Counted from the first letter of the stretch, positions 27,384 through 36,610 are shown. The stretch is DNA of 64,000 nt from Polyangiaceae bacterium UTPRO1 (GCA_002050235.1 MWST01000027.1:89155-153154); one strand, 5' to 3'. The notes: generated by a model not told the origin, from the sequence alone. Numbers and translations: made by a program.

Positions 27384-28763
27384 CTAGAGCGACGCCGCGG
27401 CGGGTAGGGTGATCACGAACGTGGTGCCGCGGCCGGGCGCGCTCTCGATGGCGATCGTGCCGCCCATCCGTTCGCACGCCATCTTGCAGAACACCAGCCC
27501 GAGGCCGGTGTCTTCGCGATGGGCGCTCCGAGCGCGACCGGCGCGCGCGAAGAGGTGCGCTTGCTCCTCGGGCGGAATGCCGCGTCCGCTGTCGCGGATG
27601 CGGATCTCGAGATGCGCGTCGTCGACCCGCGCCGCGAGCTCGATCGTGCCTGCGGCGCTGTGACGAATGGCGTTGACGACCAGGTTGTTGAGGACGCGGC
27701 GGAGGAGCCAGCGGTCGGTCACCATGACCGGCAGCGGCGCCGCGACCGTGACGCCGATCGTCATGCCGGCGATTTCGCCCGCGGCGCGGTACTCGGCGGC
27801 GCATTCGGCGAGGAGGCCATCCACGGCCACCGGCTCCAGACGCAGCTCGAGCCGCCCCGCTTGCATCTGATCGATCTCGAGGAGGTTCTCGATCATCCGC
27901 ATGAGGTCTTGGGCGCTGCGTTGGATCTGGGCGAAGTGGCGATCGCTCGCTGCGCCGCTCGCCTTGCGGAGGGCGAGCTGGGTAACGGCCAGGATGCCGC
28001 CGAGCGGCCCTTTGAGGTCGTGCACGATCATGCCGGTGAGATCGGCCTTCGCCTGCTCGAGCTCGTCCTTGGCGGCGAGCGCTCGTTCGGCGACCTCGGC
28101 CATGCGGCGATAGTCTTGCGCCAGCCGCCGGTCGACGTAGCCGTTCAAGATGTAGCCGTCCATCGCCAGCCCCATGTCCAGGAAAACGACTTTCGTGAAG
28201 GAGCCGAGGAGAGCGAGGAGCGTGCCGGGGTCATCGGAGTAGTGCTCGCTGAGGCGGTCGGCGAGGAGCCTCAGGTAGAGCGAGTAGGTTCCGAGGTACC
28301 ACTCCGGGCGCAGGTCGGTGTTGGCGTGCGCGGCGCCGACGCGCAGCCGGCTCTCGAAGTAGTCGCGGTCGAAGTCGCCGTCGAGCATCCGGAGGAAGTA
28401 CTGCCGCTGGAGCTTCTTGAGCCGCTTGACTGTCTCGTCGTCCTCGAGCAGGCGGCGCGTCTCCTCGAAGGAGAGCAGGTGGCCGTAGAAGTCTTCGACG
28501 ATGCCGTCGACGTTGGCGTGCGCGAAAGCGCGGAGCTTCGCCAGATTTTCGACGTCGGCGGCATCGAAGGCGAGAAACGCTAGGCGGCGCGCGCAGCCCG
28601 CGGCGTCGAGCCCGATCCGCCCGAGGAGGTTCGACGCCGCTAGGACCGGACTCGCGCCTCTTGGCGCGCCGTCATGCGGACGCTCGTCAGCCGGGGCCGG
28701 CACGCTCGGGTTCGGCGACGAGCGGTGCTGCGGCCGCGATCTCATGGAGCGCGACTCTATCAT
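27384..28763 (-). CDS. Globin-coupled sensor histidine kinase
   Basis: 459 residues from ATG 28763. Residues about 45-205 match the sensor-globin (protoglobin-like) fold: DFYGHLLS with Tyr93 as a candidate distal ligand, and RVGAAHANTDLRPEWYLGTY with His146 as the proximal haem ligand. A helical linker leads to the kinase: H-box MIVHDLKGPLG with phospho-acceptor His248, N-box VLNNLVVNAIRHS, G1 DSGRGIPPEEQ and G2 TGLGLVFCKM. No membrane segment, so cytoplasmic. Known: globin-coupled sensors bind O2, and sometimes NO or CO, and transmit the haem state to the output domain. It lies 62 nt downstream of the NtrC-type regulator on the same strand, the obvious partner. Confidence 0.85.
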   Translation of the reverse strand: MIESRSMRSRPQHRSSPNPSVPAPADERPHDGAPRGASPVLAASNLLGRIGLDAAGCARRLAFLAFDAADVENLAKLRAFAHANVDGIVEDFYGHLLSFEETRRLLEDDETVKRLKKLQRQYFLRMLDGDFDRDYFESRLRVGAAHANTDLRPEWYLGTYSLYLRLLADRLSEHYSDDPGTLLALLGSFTKVVFLDMGLAMDGYILNGYVDRRLAQDYRRMAEVAERALAAKDELEQAKADLTGMIVHDLKGPLGGILAVTQLALRKASGAASDRHFAQIQRSAQDLMRMIENLLEIDQMQAGRLELRLEPVAVDGLLAECAAEYRAAGEIAGMTIGVTVAAPLPVMVTDRWLLRRVLNNLVVNAIRHSAAGTIELAARVDDAHLEIRIRDSGRGIPPEEQAHLFARAGRARSAHREDTGLGLVFCKMACERMGGTIAIESAPGRGTTFVITLPAAASL

Positions 28764-28825
28764 GCAGGCTCGGTGACGCGAGCGTTTGCGGCCGAAAACC
28801 GATGCGGTCCGGGCGGTGTCGCCGC

Positions 28826-30193
28826 CTACGTGATCTGCAGCTCCTCGATCTTCCGATAGAGCGACGACAGCGATACGCCGAGCAGCTCGGCGGCTCGCTT
28901 CTTGTCGTGGTCGGCCTTGAGCAAGACGGACCGGATGTGCGCCTTCTCGTACGAGCGCATCGCTTCGCGGAGATCGTCGCCGGCCGGTGTGCCGACCGTG
29001 GCGTCGCCTTGGAGCGCGCGGGGCAGGTCGGCGGGCGTGATCCAATCGCCCTCGCCGAGGATCATCGCGTGCTCGATCACGTTGTCGAGCTCGCGGACGT
29101 TCCCTTTCCACGGCGAGGCCATCAGGATCTTCATGGTGGCGCCGTCGACGCCCTTGAAGTTGCGCTTCAGCTCGCGGTTGTGGATGCGGACGAAGTGCTC
29201 GATCAGGAGCGGCAGATCCTCGCGGCGCTCGCGCAACGGCGGGATCTCGATACCGACGACGTTCAGCCGATAGAAGAGGTCTTCGCGGAAGCGGCCGTCC
29301 TCGACGGCCTTCGCCAGATCGCTGTTGGTGGCGGCGATGACGCGCACGTCGACTTTCGAGGGCGTCGTCGCGCCCACCGGCAGGATCTCCTTCTGCTCGA
29401 TGGCGCGCAGTAGCTTCACCTGCAGTCCGAGCGGCAGGTCGCCGATTTCGTCGAGGAATATGGTGCCGCCGCGCGCCCGCGCGAAGAGGCCTTCCTGGTT
29501 CGCGACCGCGCCCGTGAACGAGCCGCGCAGGTGGCCGAAGAGCTGGCTCTCGAGCAGGTTTTCGGGAATCGCTCCGCAGTTCACCGGTAGGAAGATCCGG
29601 TCGCGCTGCTCGCTGAAGTGGTGGATCGCGCGGGCCACGACCTCTTTGCCGGCGCCGCTTTCGCCGGTGATGAGCACGGTGCTCTTGGTGGGCGCCACGC
29701 GTTGCACGAGCTTCATGACGTCCCGCATCGCCCCCGAGCGCCCTACCAGGTTGTCGAAGTCCCACTGCTTGGCCACCTGATTCCGCAACATCTGGTTTTC
29801 CCAGGCGACCTGGCGGTGCTGCAGGAGGTGGGAGATCTTGTGGAGGACGTCGTCGAAGATCAGCGGCTTCAGCAGGTAGTCCTGCGCCCCGCGCTGCAGA
29901 GCTTCGACGGCCGTCTCGACCGTAGCGTGCGCCGTCATCAGGAGCACGAAGGTCTGGGGCGAGGCGTTGCGGGCGTGCGACAACACGGTGAGGCCGTCGG
30001 CGCCGGGCATGCGGAGGTCGGAAATGACGAGGTCGATCTCCTGGCTGTCGAGGGCGGCGATCGCGGCGTCGCCGTCCGCTACGGCGGTCACCTCGTAGCC
30101 CTCGTCGCGGAGCACCTCGGCGAGGCTCTCGCGGACGGCGGTCTCGTCTTCGGCGATGAGGATCGAGCCTTTGGGGGCGCAGTCTGCGCTCAT
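28826..30193 (-). CDS. NtrC-family sigma-54-dependent response regulator
   Basis: About 455 residues. The receiver domain (9-125) has the phospho-acceptor Asp59 in DLVISDLRMPG. The AAA+ domain (148-385) has Walker A GESGAGKE (177-184), an L1 loop of GSFTGA (224-229) in place of the usual GAFTGA, and Walker B GGTIFLDEIGDLP. A Fis-type HTH lies at the end (KRAAELLGVSLSSLYRKIEEL). Known: such regulators hydrolyse ATP to open promoters bound by sigma-54 RNA polymerase, usually from an enhancer 80-150 bp upstream. Probable partner of the globin kinase. ATG 30193 is chosen over GTG 30205. A sigma-54-type element upstream suggests autoregulation. Confidence 0.9.
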   Translation of the reverse strand: MSADCAPKGSILIAEDETAVRESLAEVLRDEGYEVTAVADGDAAIAALDSQEIDLVISDLRMPGADGLTVLSHARNASPQTFVLLMTAHATVETAVEALQRGAQDYLLKPLIFDDVLHKISHLLQHRQVAWENQMLRNQVAKQWDFDNLVGRSGAMRDVMKLVQRVAPTKSTVLITGESGAGKEVVARAIHHFSEQRDRIFLPVNCGAIPENLLESQLFGHLRGSFTGAVANQEGLFARARGGTIFLDEIGDLPLGLQVKLLRAIEQKEILPVGATTPSKVDVRVIAATNSDLAKAVEDGRFREDLFYRLNVVGIEIPPLRERREDLPLLIEHFVRIHNRELKRNFKGVDGATMKILMASPWKGNVRELDNVIEHAMILGEGDWITPADLPRALQGDATVGTPAGDDLREAMRSYEKAHIRSVLLKADHDKKRAAELLGVSLSSLYRKIEELQIT

Positions 30194-30253
30194 GGGGGCA
30201 GTCACGAAGGGGTCCGGATTCGAAGCTCGAAGTTCGCGCGGGCGTCGTCCCTT

Positions 30254-30269
30254 TTCAAGAGGCGTGCCG
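30254..30269 (-). promoter_or_regulatory. Sigma-54-type promoter of the regulator-kinase operon
   Basis: Read on the minus strand the site is CGGCACGCCTCTTGAA, close to the consensus TGGCACGNNNNTTGCA, with mismatches only at the first T and at the C of TTGC. The predicted start is near 30243, leaving a roughly 50-nt leader before ATG 30193. It implies that the sigma-54 activator gene is itself sigma-54 dependent. Confidence 0.5.
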
Positions 30270-30387
30270 CCAGCGGAAGCACATCGTCGCGGCGAGCTTT
30301 CCCAGCCCTCGGAAAAGGAACGGGCGCGGGCCGGTGCGTCGTCGCAGCGGTCGGAATGCCGGCGCTGATTTGGTGCGGCGTGTGCCT

Positions 30388-30403
30388 TGGCTGAGTGCTT
30401 GCA
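30388..30403 (+). promoter_or_regulatory. Sigma-54-type -24/-12 element upstream of a trihaem cytochrome
   Basis: TGGCTGAGTGCTTGCA has the TGGC and TTGCA boxes of the consensus with exact spacing. The predicted transcription start is 30414, two bases before ATG 30416, so the message would be nearly leaderless. A GGGGG at 30405-30409 could serve as a ribosome site if transcription starts earlier. Confidence 0.5.
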
Positions 30404-30415
30404 ACGGGGGTGCGT

Positions 30416-31294
30416 ATGACCACGGGTATGCGGGTCCGAGGCGTAGCGGCGGCATTGGCGCTCGCGGGCTGGTGCGCCGCTGCTCCGGTGTCGGCAGCCG
30501 CACCTCCGGATGGGCGCCTGCTCTACACGGAGAATTGCGAGCGCTGCCATGGTGTGACCGGACGCGGCGACGGTCCCGATGCGGAGCTGTTCGCGAACCG
30601 GCCCGCCGATCTTCGTCGCGGCTTCCTCGATCGATACCCGGCCGAGGATCTGGTGCGGCGCATCCGCAGCGGCGTGCCGCTCGAGCTCGCCCTCGACCTC
30701 GATCGGCTGCGCGCACGCGCGGGCGAGGTCGAGGCGCTCGCCGCCTACCTGGAACGCCTGCCGACGATCGACTGGCGCCGCGTCGAGGAGGGGCAGGCCG
30801 TTTACGTCGATCGCTGCGAGCTCTGCCACGGTCGTAGCGGAGCTCCGGAGCGGGCGTTGCCGCCCGGCGTCCGTGCCCCACGCGATCTCTCCGACCCGGC
30901 GTTCCAAGCGAGCGTGGACGAGAAAGACCTCGCCGTTCTCGCGAGGCACGGGCGCGGCGGCATGCCGGCCATCGGTCCGCCGATCGCGGACCGCGAGCTC
31001 CGGTCGCTCCTGGCCTTCGTGCGCCTGCTCTCGCCTGGCTACACGCTTTACGATCGCTACTGCGCCGCTTGCCACGGGGACGACGGACGCGGCGCAGGGA
31101 GCCTCGTCGAGGGGGACGAGCGCCCGAGCGTAGTCTTCGACCGTGCCTACTTCAGGCGTCGCGATCCAGAGCAGGTGCGAACCGCAGTGTGGCACATGCT
31201 CGCGACCCGACGTCCCGCGATGCCGCATTTCCGGCGCGTGCTGACGCCGGCTGAAGTGCGGGCGATCGTCGCGTATCTGAAGCGCGCGCCGTAG
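30416..31294 (+). CDS. Trihaem c-type cytochrome (paralogue B)
   Basis: 292 residues. The signal peptide (MRVRGVAAALALAGW... ending near APVSAAA) has no lipobox, so this paralogue should be soluble in the periplasm. The three haem sites are CERCH, CELCH and CAACH, each starting a roughly 90-residue cytochrome c domain, with Met-containing loops GGMPAIGPP and PAMPHFRRVL. The design matches the genes at 26451 and 48794. ATG 30416 is preferred to GTG 30395 because it fits the signal peptide and the promoter position. The P-type ATPase gene follows after 12 nt, so the two are likely cotranscribed. Confidence 0.85.
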   Translation: MTTGMRVRGVAAALALAGWCAAAPVSAAAPPDGRLLYTENCERCHGVTGRGDGPDAELFANRPADLRRGFLDRYPAEDLVRRIRSGVPLELALDLDRLRARAGEVEALAAYLERLPTIDWRRVEEGQAVYVDRCELCHGRSGAPERALPPGVRAPRDLSDPAFQASVDEKDLAVLARHGRGGMPAIGPPIADRELRSLLAFVRLLSPGYTLYDRYCAACHGDDGRGAGSLVEGDERPSVVFDRAYFRRRDPEQVRTAVWHMLATRRPAMPHFRRVLTPAEVRAIVAYLKRAP

Positions 31295-31306
31295 CGCGGA
31301 GGCGGC

Positions 31307-33796
31307 GTGCCGGCGCGCGTGCTCCCCGCGGCTCGTCTCGCCGACGTTGGTGCTCCAGGCGGCCTAACCTCCGCCGAGGCGGCGGCGCGGCGGGCGCGCT
31401 ACGGACCGAATGATGTCCTGGCGGCAGTTCCGCATCCGTGGCGAGCTCTCGCCGCCGACACCATGCGCGATCCGATGCTGTGGTTCCTGGTCGCGACGGG
31501 AGGACTATATGCCGCGATCGGCGACCGCGCCGAGGCGCTGACGCTTGCGGCCGCGATCGTGCCGCTGGCGTTCATGGACGCGTTTCTCCATCGCCGTACG
31601 GCCGCATCGACCGCAGCGCTCGAGCGCCGCCTCGCCGCGCGCGTGCTCGTGCTGCGTGATGGCGTCGAGCGTGAGTTGCCCGCTCGTGATCTCGTTCCCG
31701 GCGACCTCGTCGTCGTGCCGGCAGGCACCGCGGTGCCCGCCGACGGCATTCTCCTAGGCGGCGACGAGGTGCAGGTCGACGAGGCGACGCTCACCGGCGA
31801 GTCGGGGCCGATCCGCAAGCGTCCGGCGGCAGCGTGGCCGCCGCGTGCGCGTGCGGACGTGCCGATCGCGGGGGAGCATTGGCTGCAGGCCGGGACGCGG
31901 ATCCTCACCGGACGTGCGCGCATGGTCGTCGTCTTCGGCGGCGCCGAGACGCTCTACGGCGCGATCGTACGAGTCGCGGTGGCGGGTACGGTGGAGCCAA
32001 CGCCGCTCCAGCGCGCTATCGGGCGCCTGGTCCTGGTTTCGAGCGCGGCGGCGGCGCTCGCATGCATCGCCCTCGCGGCGGTCCGCCTGGCTCAGGGGCG
32101 AGGCTGGACGGACGCGATAGTGAGCGCGCTCACGCTCGCGGTAGCGGCCCTCCCCGAGGAGCTGCCGGTCGTCTTCACCTTCTTTCTCGGCGTCGGCGTC
32201 TACCGGTTGGCGCGGCGCCGGGCACTCGTGCGGCGCGCCGCTGCAGTCGAGAACGTCGGGCGAGTGACGACGATCTGCTCCGACAAGACGGGGACGCTGA
32301 CGGAAGGCCGGCTCGTCCTCACGCACCTCGTGCCGACGGCGGACATGGACGAGGCGCGGCTCCTGGCGCTCGCGGCGGCGGCGTCGCATGCCGAGAGCGG
32401 CGACCCGCTCGATGTCGCGGTGGCGACGGTCGCTGTCGAGCGCGGCGTGATCCTCGCCGACGTCACCGTGGTCGCGAACTTTCCCTTCACCGAAGAGCGG
32501 CGGCGCGAGACGGTGGTGGTGCGGGCAGCGGACGGCACGTTCCTCGCGGCGACCAAAGGTGCCCTCGAGACTCTTCTCGGCTGCGCCGAGGTGGCGGATG
32601 AGGCCGCCTGGGTGGCGCGCGCCGACGCTCTCGCACGCGGCGGTCACAAGGTGATCGCCTGCGCGTGGCGCGCGCTCGATCCCGGATGGAGCGGCGGCGA
32701 GCCGACGGCGGGCCTGATGCTCGCGGGGCTCCTCGCCTGCGAGGATCCGGTTCGACCGGGGGTCGCGGCAGCGTTGGCTGGATGCGGTGCGGCGGGGCTC
32801 CGCGTCGTCATGGTGACCGGCGACCACCCGCTCGCGGCCGTGGCGGTGGCCGGGGAGATCGGACTAGGGGGCGGTGCCCCCGTCGTCGCTACCGGAGACG
32901 AGATGGCCGCAGCCATTGCGGCCGGTGATCCGCAGAGGTTGGTGATGCGCGTCGACGTGGTGGCGCGGGCGACGCCGATCCAGAAGCTGGCGCTCGTCCG
33001 GGCGCTGCAGGAGGCGGGCGAGCTGGTGGCGGTGACCGGCGACGGCGTCAATGACGTGCCGGCATTGCGGATCGCCGACGTCGGGATAGCGATGGGCGAG
33101 CGCGGCACCCAGAGTGCGCGCGAGGTCGCGCCGATCGTGCTTCTCGACGACGATTTCGCGACCATCGCCGGGGCGATTGCCGAGGGGCGCCAGCTCTTCC
33201 AGAATCTCCAGCGCAGTCTTCGGTACCTGCTGATGATGCACGTTCCGTTCGTCGCGACCGCGGCGCTCATCCCCTTTGCCGGATACCCGCTGTTGTATCT
33301 GCCGATCCACGTCGTGTGGATGGAACTCGTCATCCATCCGACCGCGCTCCTGGCGTTCCAGGCGCCGGCCGCGGCGGCGGTGCCGACGGCGGCGTCGCGG
33401 AGGCGATCGCCGCGCCTCCTCGACGGTGCACAATGGGTGGAGGTCGCCGTCGTCGGTGGCGTGCTCATGCTGCTGGTCGCGGGCGGATTCCTCGCCGCCG
33501 TCACCGAGGGGAGCTCGGTGGCGCAAGCGCGCGCCGGGGCGCTCCTGACGCTCTCGCTCGCGAGCGCCGCGCTCACCGTGGTCTTGAGCAGGCTCGGAAC
33601 ACCGGCTGCGCGCGTCATCTCGACCGCGACAGCGGGCCTGGCGATCGTGCTCGTGGAGGTGCCGGCACTGGCGGCGCGGATGCACGTGGCGCCGCTCCAG
33701 GCACGTGCCTGCGGACGAGCCGCGTTCGCGGCCCTCGTAGTTGCCGGCTTGGGCGCGCTCTTCGCGCGCCGCGGGTCGGGAGCGGAGACTGCATGA
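31307..33796 (+). CDS. P2-type cation-transporting ATPase
   Basis: 829 residues. The N-terminal cation-ATPase region leads to DEATLTGESGPIRKRP (actuator TGES), then the helix-4 ion site ALPEELPVVFTFFLGVG, the phosphorylation motif CSDKTGTLTEG, and the hinge VTGDGVNDVPALRIADVGIAMG. Four to six helices follow to the end. The PEELP sequence is nearer to Ca2+/Mg2+-type P2 pumps than to heavy-metal P1B pumps, and no metal-binding N-terminal domain is seen. The ion is not certain. The GTG start has a GGAGGCG site. It ends with an ATGA overlap with the acetate kinase gene. Confidence 0.85.
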   Translation: MPARVLPAARLADVGAPGGLTSAEAAARRARYGPNDVLAAVPHPWRALAADTMRDPMLWFLVATGGLYAAIGDRAEALTLAAAIVPLAFMDAFLHRRTAASTAALERRLAARVLVLRDGVERELPARDLVPGDLVVVPAGTAVPADGILLGGDEVQVDEATLTGESGPIRKRPAAAWPPRARADVPIAGEHWLQAGTRILTGRARMVVVFGGAETLYGAIVRVAVAGTVEPTPLQRAIGRLVLVSSAAAALACIALAAVRLAQGRGWTDAIVSALTLAVAALPEELPVVFTFFLGVGVYRLARRRALVRRAAAVENVGRVTTICSDKTGTLTEGRLVLTHLVPTADMDEARLLALAAAASHAESGDPLDVAVATVAVERGVILADVTVVANFPFTEERRRETVVVRAADGTFLAATKGALETLLGCAEVADEAAWVARADALARGGHKVIACAWRALDPGWSGGEPTAGLMLAGLLACEDPVRPGVAAALAGCGAAGLRVVMVTGDHPLAAVAVAGEIGLGGGAPVVATGDEMAAAIAAGDPQRLVMRVDVVARATPIQKLALVRALQEAGELVAVTGDGVNDVPALRIADVGIAMGERGTQSAREVAPIVLLDDDFATIAGAIAEGRQLFQNLQRSLRYLLMMHVPFVATAALIPFAGYPLLYLPIHVVWMELVIHPTALLAFQAPAAAAVPTAASRRRSPRLLDGAQWVEVAVVGGVLMLLVAGGFLAAVTEGSSVAQARAGALLTLSLASAALTVVLSRLGTPAARVISTATAGLAIVLVEVPALAARMHVAPLQARACGRAAFAALVVAGLGALFARRGSGAETA

Positions 33797-34914
33797 CCAG
33801 AGTCTTGGTGTTGAACGGCGGCACCGGAACCGTGAAGGCGGCGGTTGCGCGGGTGGCGGCGGGGGAGGTGGTCGTCGAGGCTCGCCACGTCGTCGAGGTC
33901 GCGGCGGACGGCGGCGACCGCTGCGCCTTCGAGGCCGCGATGGCCGGGCTCGGCGCCGCGCTCGCGAACGTCACCGCGGTGGGACACCGCGTCGTCCACG
34001 GCGGCACGGAGCTCACTCGACCCGTGCGCGTCGATGCGGCGGTCGAGGCGACGATAGCCCGGCTCGCCCCGCTCGCGCCTCTGCACAATCGGATTGCTCT
34101 TGCGGGAATAACGGCGGCGCGCGCTCGGTACGCGGCTCTGCCGATGGTCGCGGTCTTCGACACCGCTTTCCATGCCGGCCGGCCGGAGCCGGCGCAGCGC
34201 TACGCGCTGCCCGAAGCGCTGGTCGCGAGCCACGGGCTCCGGCGCTACGGCTTCCACGGCATCGCACACGCCTCGCTCGTCGCCGGCCTGGCGGCGGCAC
34301 TCGGGGTTGCGCCTACCGCCGTGGACGCAGTGACGCTTCAGCTCGGTAGCGGCTGCTCGGCGTGCGCGGTCGCGGGCGGGCGTTCGATCGAGACTTCGAT
34401 GGGCTTCACGCCGCTCGAGGGGCTCGTCATGGGCACGCGAGCGGGCGACGTCGATCCCGGACTGGTGATCCACTTGCACCGCGCCGGTCTCTCGCCCGAC
34501 GCGCTCGAGCGCGTGCTGACGCGCGAATCGGGCCTGCGCGGGGTCGGCGGCAGCGCCGACGTGCGTGAGCTGCTGCGGCGCGAGGCGGCCGGCGACGCGC
34601 GCGCGGCCCTGGCGCTCGCGCTCTTCGTGCGCCGCATCGTCATGACGGTCGGCTCCTATCTCACGCTGCTCGACGGCCGCGGTGCGCTGGTCTTCGGCGG
34701 CGGCATCGGCGAGCACGCCGGGGAGATCCGGGCCCGGGTCGCTGCCGGTCTCCGCGCCTGGAACGTCGCGCTCGATCCGGCGCGCAACGCCGCGCCTGGA
34801 CCGAGCGTACGCGCGCTCGGCGCCGCCGGCGCGCGCCCGGTCTGGGTCGTGCCGACCGACGAGGAATCGCTGATCGCAGCGGCGGTGATCAGGGTGCTCG
34901 CGGAGGAGCCTTGA
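33793..34914 (+). CDS. ackA: Acetate kinase
   Basis: 373 residues, slightly shorter than the usual 400. Family motifs: VGHRVVHGG, VFDTAFHAGRPEPAQRYALP, RYGFHGIAH with the catalytic His, SMGFTPLEGLVMGTRAGDVD, and VFGGGIGEHAGEIRARV. The N-terminal phosphate loop is LNGGTGTVK instead of the common NxGSSSxK, and the usual HLGNG reads LQLGSGCS. These substitutions may alter substrate or efficiency. Known reaction: acetyl phosphate + ADP to acetate + ATP, yielding ATP under fermentation. No phosphotransacetylase gene is adjacent. Overlaps its neighbours (ATGA at the start, TTGA at the end), so it is coupled in the ATPase-kinase operon. Confidence 0.85.
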   Translation: MTRVLVLNGGTGTVKAAVARVAAGEVVVEARHVVEVAADGGDRCAFEAAMAGLGAALANVTAVGHRVVHGGTELTRPVRVDAAVEATIARLAPLAPLHNRIALAGITAARARYAALPMVAVFDTAFHAGRPEPAQRYALPEALVASHGLRRYGFHGIAHASLVAGLAAALGVAPTAVDAVTLQLGSGCSACAVAGGRSIETSMGFTPLEGLVMGTRAGDVDPGLVIHLHRAGLSPDALERVLTRESGLRGVGGSADVRELLRREAAGDARAALALALFVRRIVMTVGSYLTLLDGRGALVFGGGIGEHAGEIRARVAAGLRAWNVALDPARNAAPGPSVRALGAAGARPVWVVPTDEESLIAAAVIRVLAEEP

Positions 34915-36527
34915 GCAGCGACGACGCGATCGAGCCGCTCCCGGAGGACGTGGTCGCTGCGCTCGCAGCGCCGGCCTTCCATCCGGCGCACCCGGCGCGA
35001 GTCGAGCATGTGCAGACCCACATTTCGCACGTGTTCCTCGCCGGCGACGACGTCTACAAGCTCAAGAAGGCCGTGCGTTTCTCGTTCCTGGACTTCGCGA
35101 CCCGGGCCCGGCGCCGCTTCTTCTGCGCCGAAGAGCTGCGGCTGAATCGACGGCTCGCCGCGCCGGTATATGTCGACGTCGTCGACGTCGTCCGGCGCGC
35201 CGATGGAACCCTCGCACTCGGCGGCCCGGGCGAGCCCGTCGAGCCGGTCCTCCACATGCGACGGCTTCCCGACGACCGGTTGTTGCCGGCGCTCCTCGCC
35301 GCGGGCGCCGTCGATGCGGCGATGATGACGGCCCTCGCGCGCCGGATCGCGGCTTTCCATCGTGACGCTCCGACCGGAGGGAAGATTGCGGCCGAGGGGT
35401 CGCCGGAGATGGTCCATCGCCGTTTCGCCGAGGCGCTCGCGACGCTGCATCCGTTCGTCGGGCGAGTGCTCTTCGCCGAGGAGTACGCGGCGCTTGCCGG
35501 TACGGCGGAGTGGTTCGTGCGGATGCAGGCGCCCTTGCTGCGGGCGCGCCAGGCGGCGGGTCGGATCCGCGAAGGCCACGGGGATCTGCACGCGGAGCAC
35601 GTGTGCTTCGTGGACGCGGCGGCGAGCGCCGCGGGCGGAGCGCTTCCCCCCGGCATCTACGTGTTCGACTGCATCGAGTTTTCGCAGGCGCTGCGCTGCA
35701 ACGACGTGGCCTCGGAGGTCGCTTTCCTGGTCATGGATCTGGAGTTCCGCGGCCGGGGCGATCTCGCCGCCGCTTTCGTGGCTGCGTACGTCGAGGCGGC
35801 CGAGGATCCCGAGGTCCCGCAGCTGGTGCCGTACTATGCGGCGTATCGGGCGAGCGTCCGCGCCATGGTCGCTGCGCTCACGAGCGCGACGCCGGAGGTG
35901 GAGGCGAGCGTGCGGGCGCAGGCGCGCGAGCGCGCTGCTTCCTATGTCGCCCTGGCGCTCCGCTCGGCCTGGCGCTGCGGTGATCCGGAGCTGATCGTCT
36001 GCTGTGGACGGAGCGGCACGGGGAAGTCGACGATCGCGGCGGCGCTCGCGGAGATCACCGAGGGCGTAGTGGTGCGTTCCGACGTCATCCGCAAGCGCGG
36101 CGACCGAGCGGGCGTGCCGCCGCCGTCCGACCGCTACGGTGCGCCGAGGCGCGCCGAGGTCTATGCGGCGCTCTGCCGCGAAGTCGCAAGCGAACTGGCG
36201 GCCGGGCGCACGGTGATCGCGGACGCTACCTTCCTGCGCCGCGCCGATCGTGACGCGGTGGCGGCCGTCGCGGCGCGCTGCGGACGACGCGTCCTCTTCA
36301 TCGAGACGACCGCCACGCCCGAGACCGTGCGGACGCGGCTCGCCGCGCGGACCGCGGACGACGTTTCCGATGCCCGCTTCGATACCTACATGGCGCAGGC
36401 GGCGGAGGCGGCGCCGTGGGGGGGCGACCACCGGCACGTGGCGGTCGCGACCGACGGCGAGCCGGGAGCGGCGCGCGCCGCGGCGCTGGGCAAGCTCTTC
36501 GCGCGGCGGATGGACGTCGGCCATTGA
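34911..36527 (+). CDS. Fusion of aminoglycoside-phosphotransferase-like kinase and P-loop kinase
   Basis: 538 residues. Residues 1-330 are an APH/choline-kinase-like domain: HVFLAGDDVYKLKKAVRFSF, catalytic loop GHGDLHAEHVCF and YVFDCIEFSQALRCNDVASE. Residues 355-538 are a P-loop kinase: Walker A GRSGTGKST, VRSDVIRKR, and a Gln/Glu-rich end, as in COG0645-type kinases. The two-domain protein is common near universal stress genes in lxa-like clusters, but its substrate is unknown. The proposed start is a TTG sharing bases with the acetate kinase stop (TTGA). A sugar or nucleoside kinase role in low-energy metabolism is a guess. Confidence 0.75.
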   Translation: MSSDDAIEPLPEDVVAALAAPAFHPAHPARVEHVQTHISHVFLAGDDVYKLKKAVRFSFLDFATRARRRFFCAEELRLNRRLAAPVYVDVVDVVRRADGTLALGGPGEPVEPVLHMRRLPDDRLLPALLAAGAVDAAMMTALARRIAAFHRDAPTGGKIAAEGSPEMVHRRFAEALATLHPFVGRVLFAEEYAALAGTAEWFVRMQAPLLRARQAAGRIREGHGDLHAEHVCFVDAAASAAGGALPPGIYVFDCIEFSQALRCNDVASEVAFLVMDLEFRGRGDLAAAFVAAYVEAAEDPEVPQLVPYYAAYRASVRAMVAALTSATPEVEASVRAQARERAASYVALALRSAWRCGDPELIVCCGRSGTGKSTIAAALAEITEGVVVRSDVIRKRGDRAGVPPPSDRYGAPRRAEVYAALCREVASELAAGRTVIADATFLRRADRDAVAAVAARCGRRVLFIETTATPETVRTRLAARTADDVSDARFDTYMAQAAEAAPWGGDHRHVAVATDGEPGAARAAALGKLFARRMDVGH

Positions 36528-36590
36528 CGCGAACGGGCGCGGCGTAGAGGAGGCGCTCGAAGTCGGTGCCGTATCCTTTCTCAGCGCTGG

Positions 36591-36610
36591 GAATGCGCCG
36601 CTGCGCATTC
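36591..36610. promoter_or_regulatory. Perfect 8-bp inverted repeat, candidate enhancer site
   Basis: GAATGCGC (36591-36598) and GCGCATTC (36603-36610) are exact reverse complements around CGCT. The centre is about 100 bp upstream of the predicted start at 36703, the usual place for an NtrC-type activator. It could equally be a hairpin closing the upstream operon. Confidence 0.4.
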
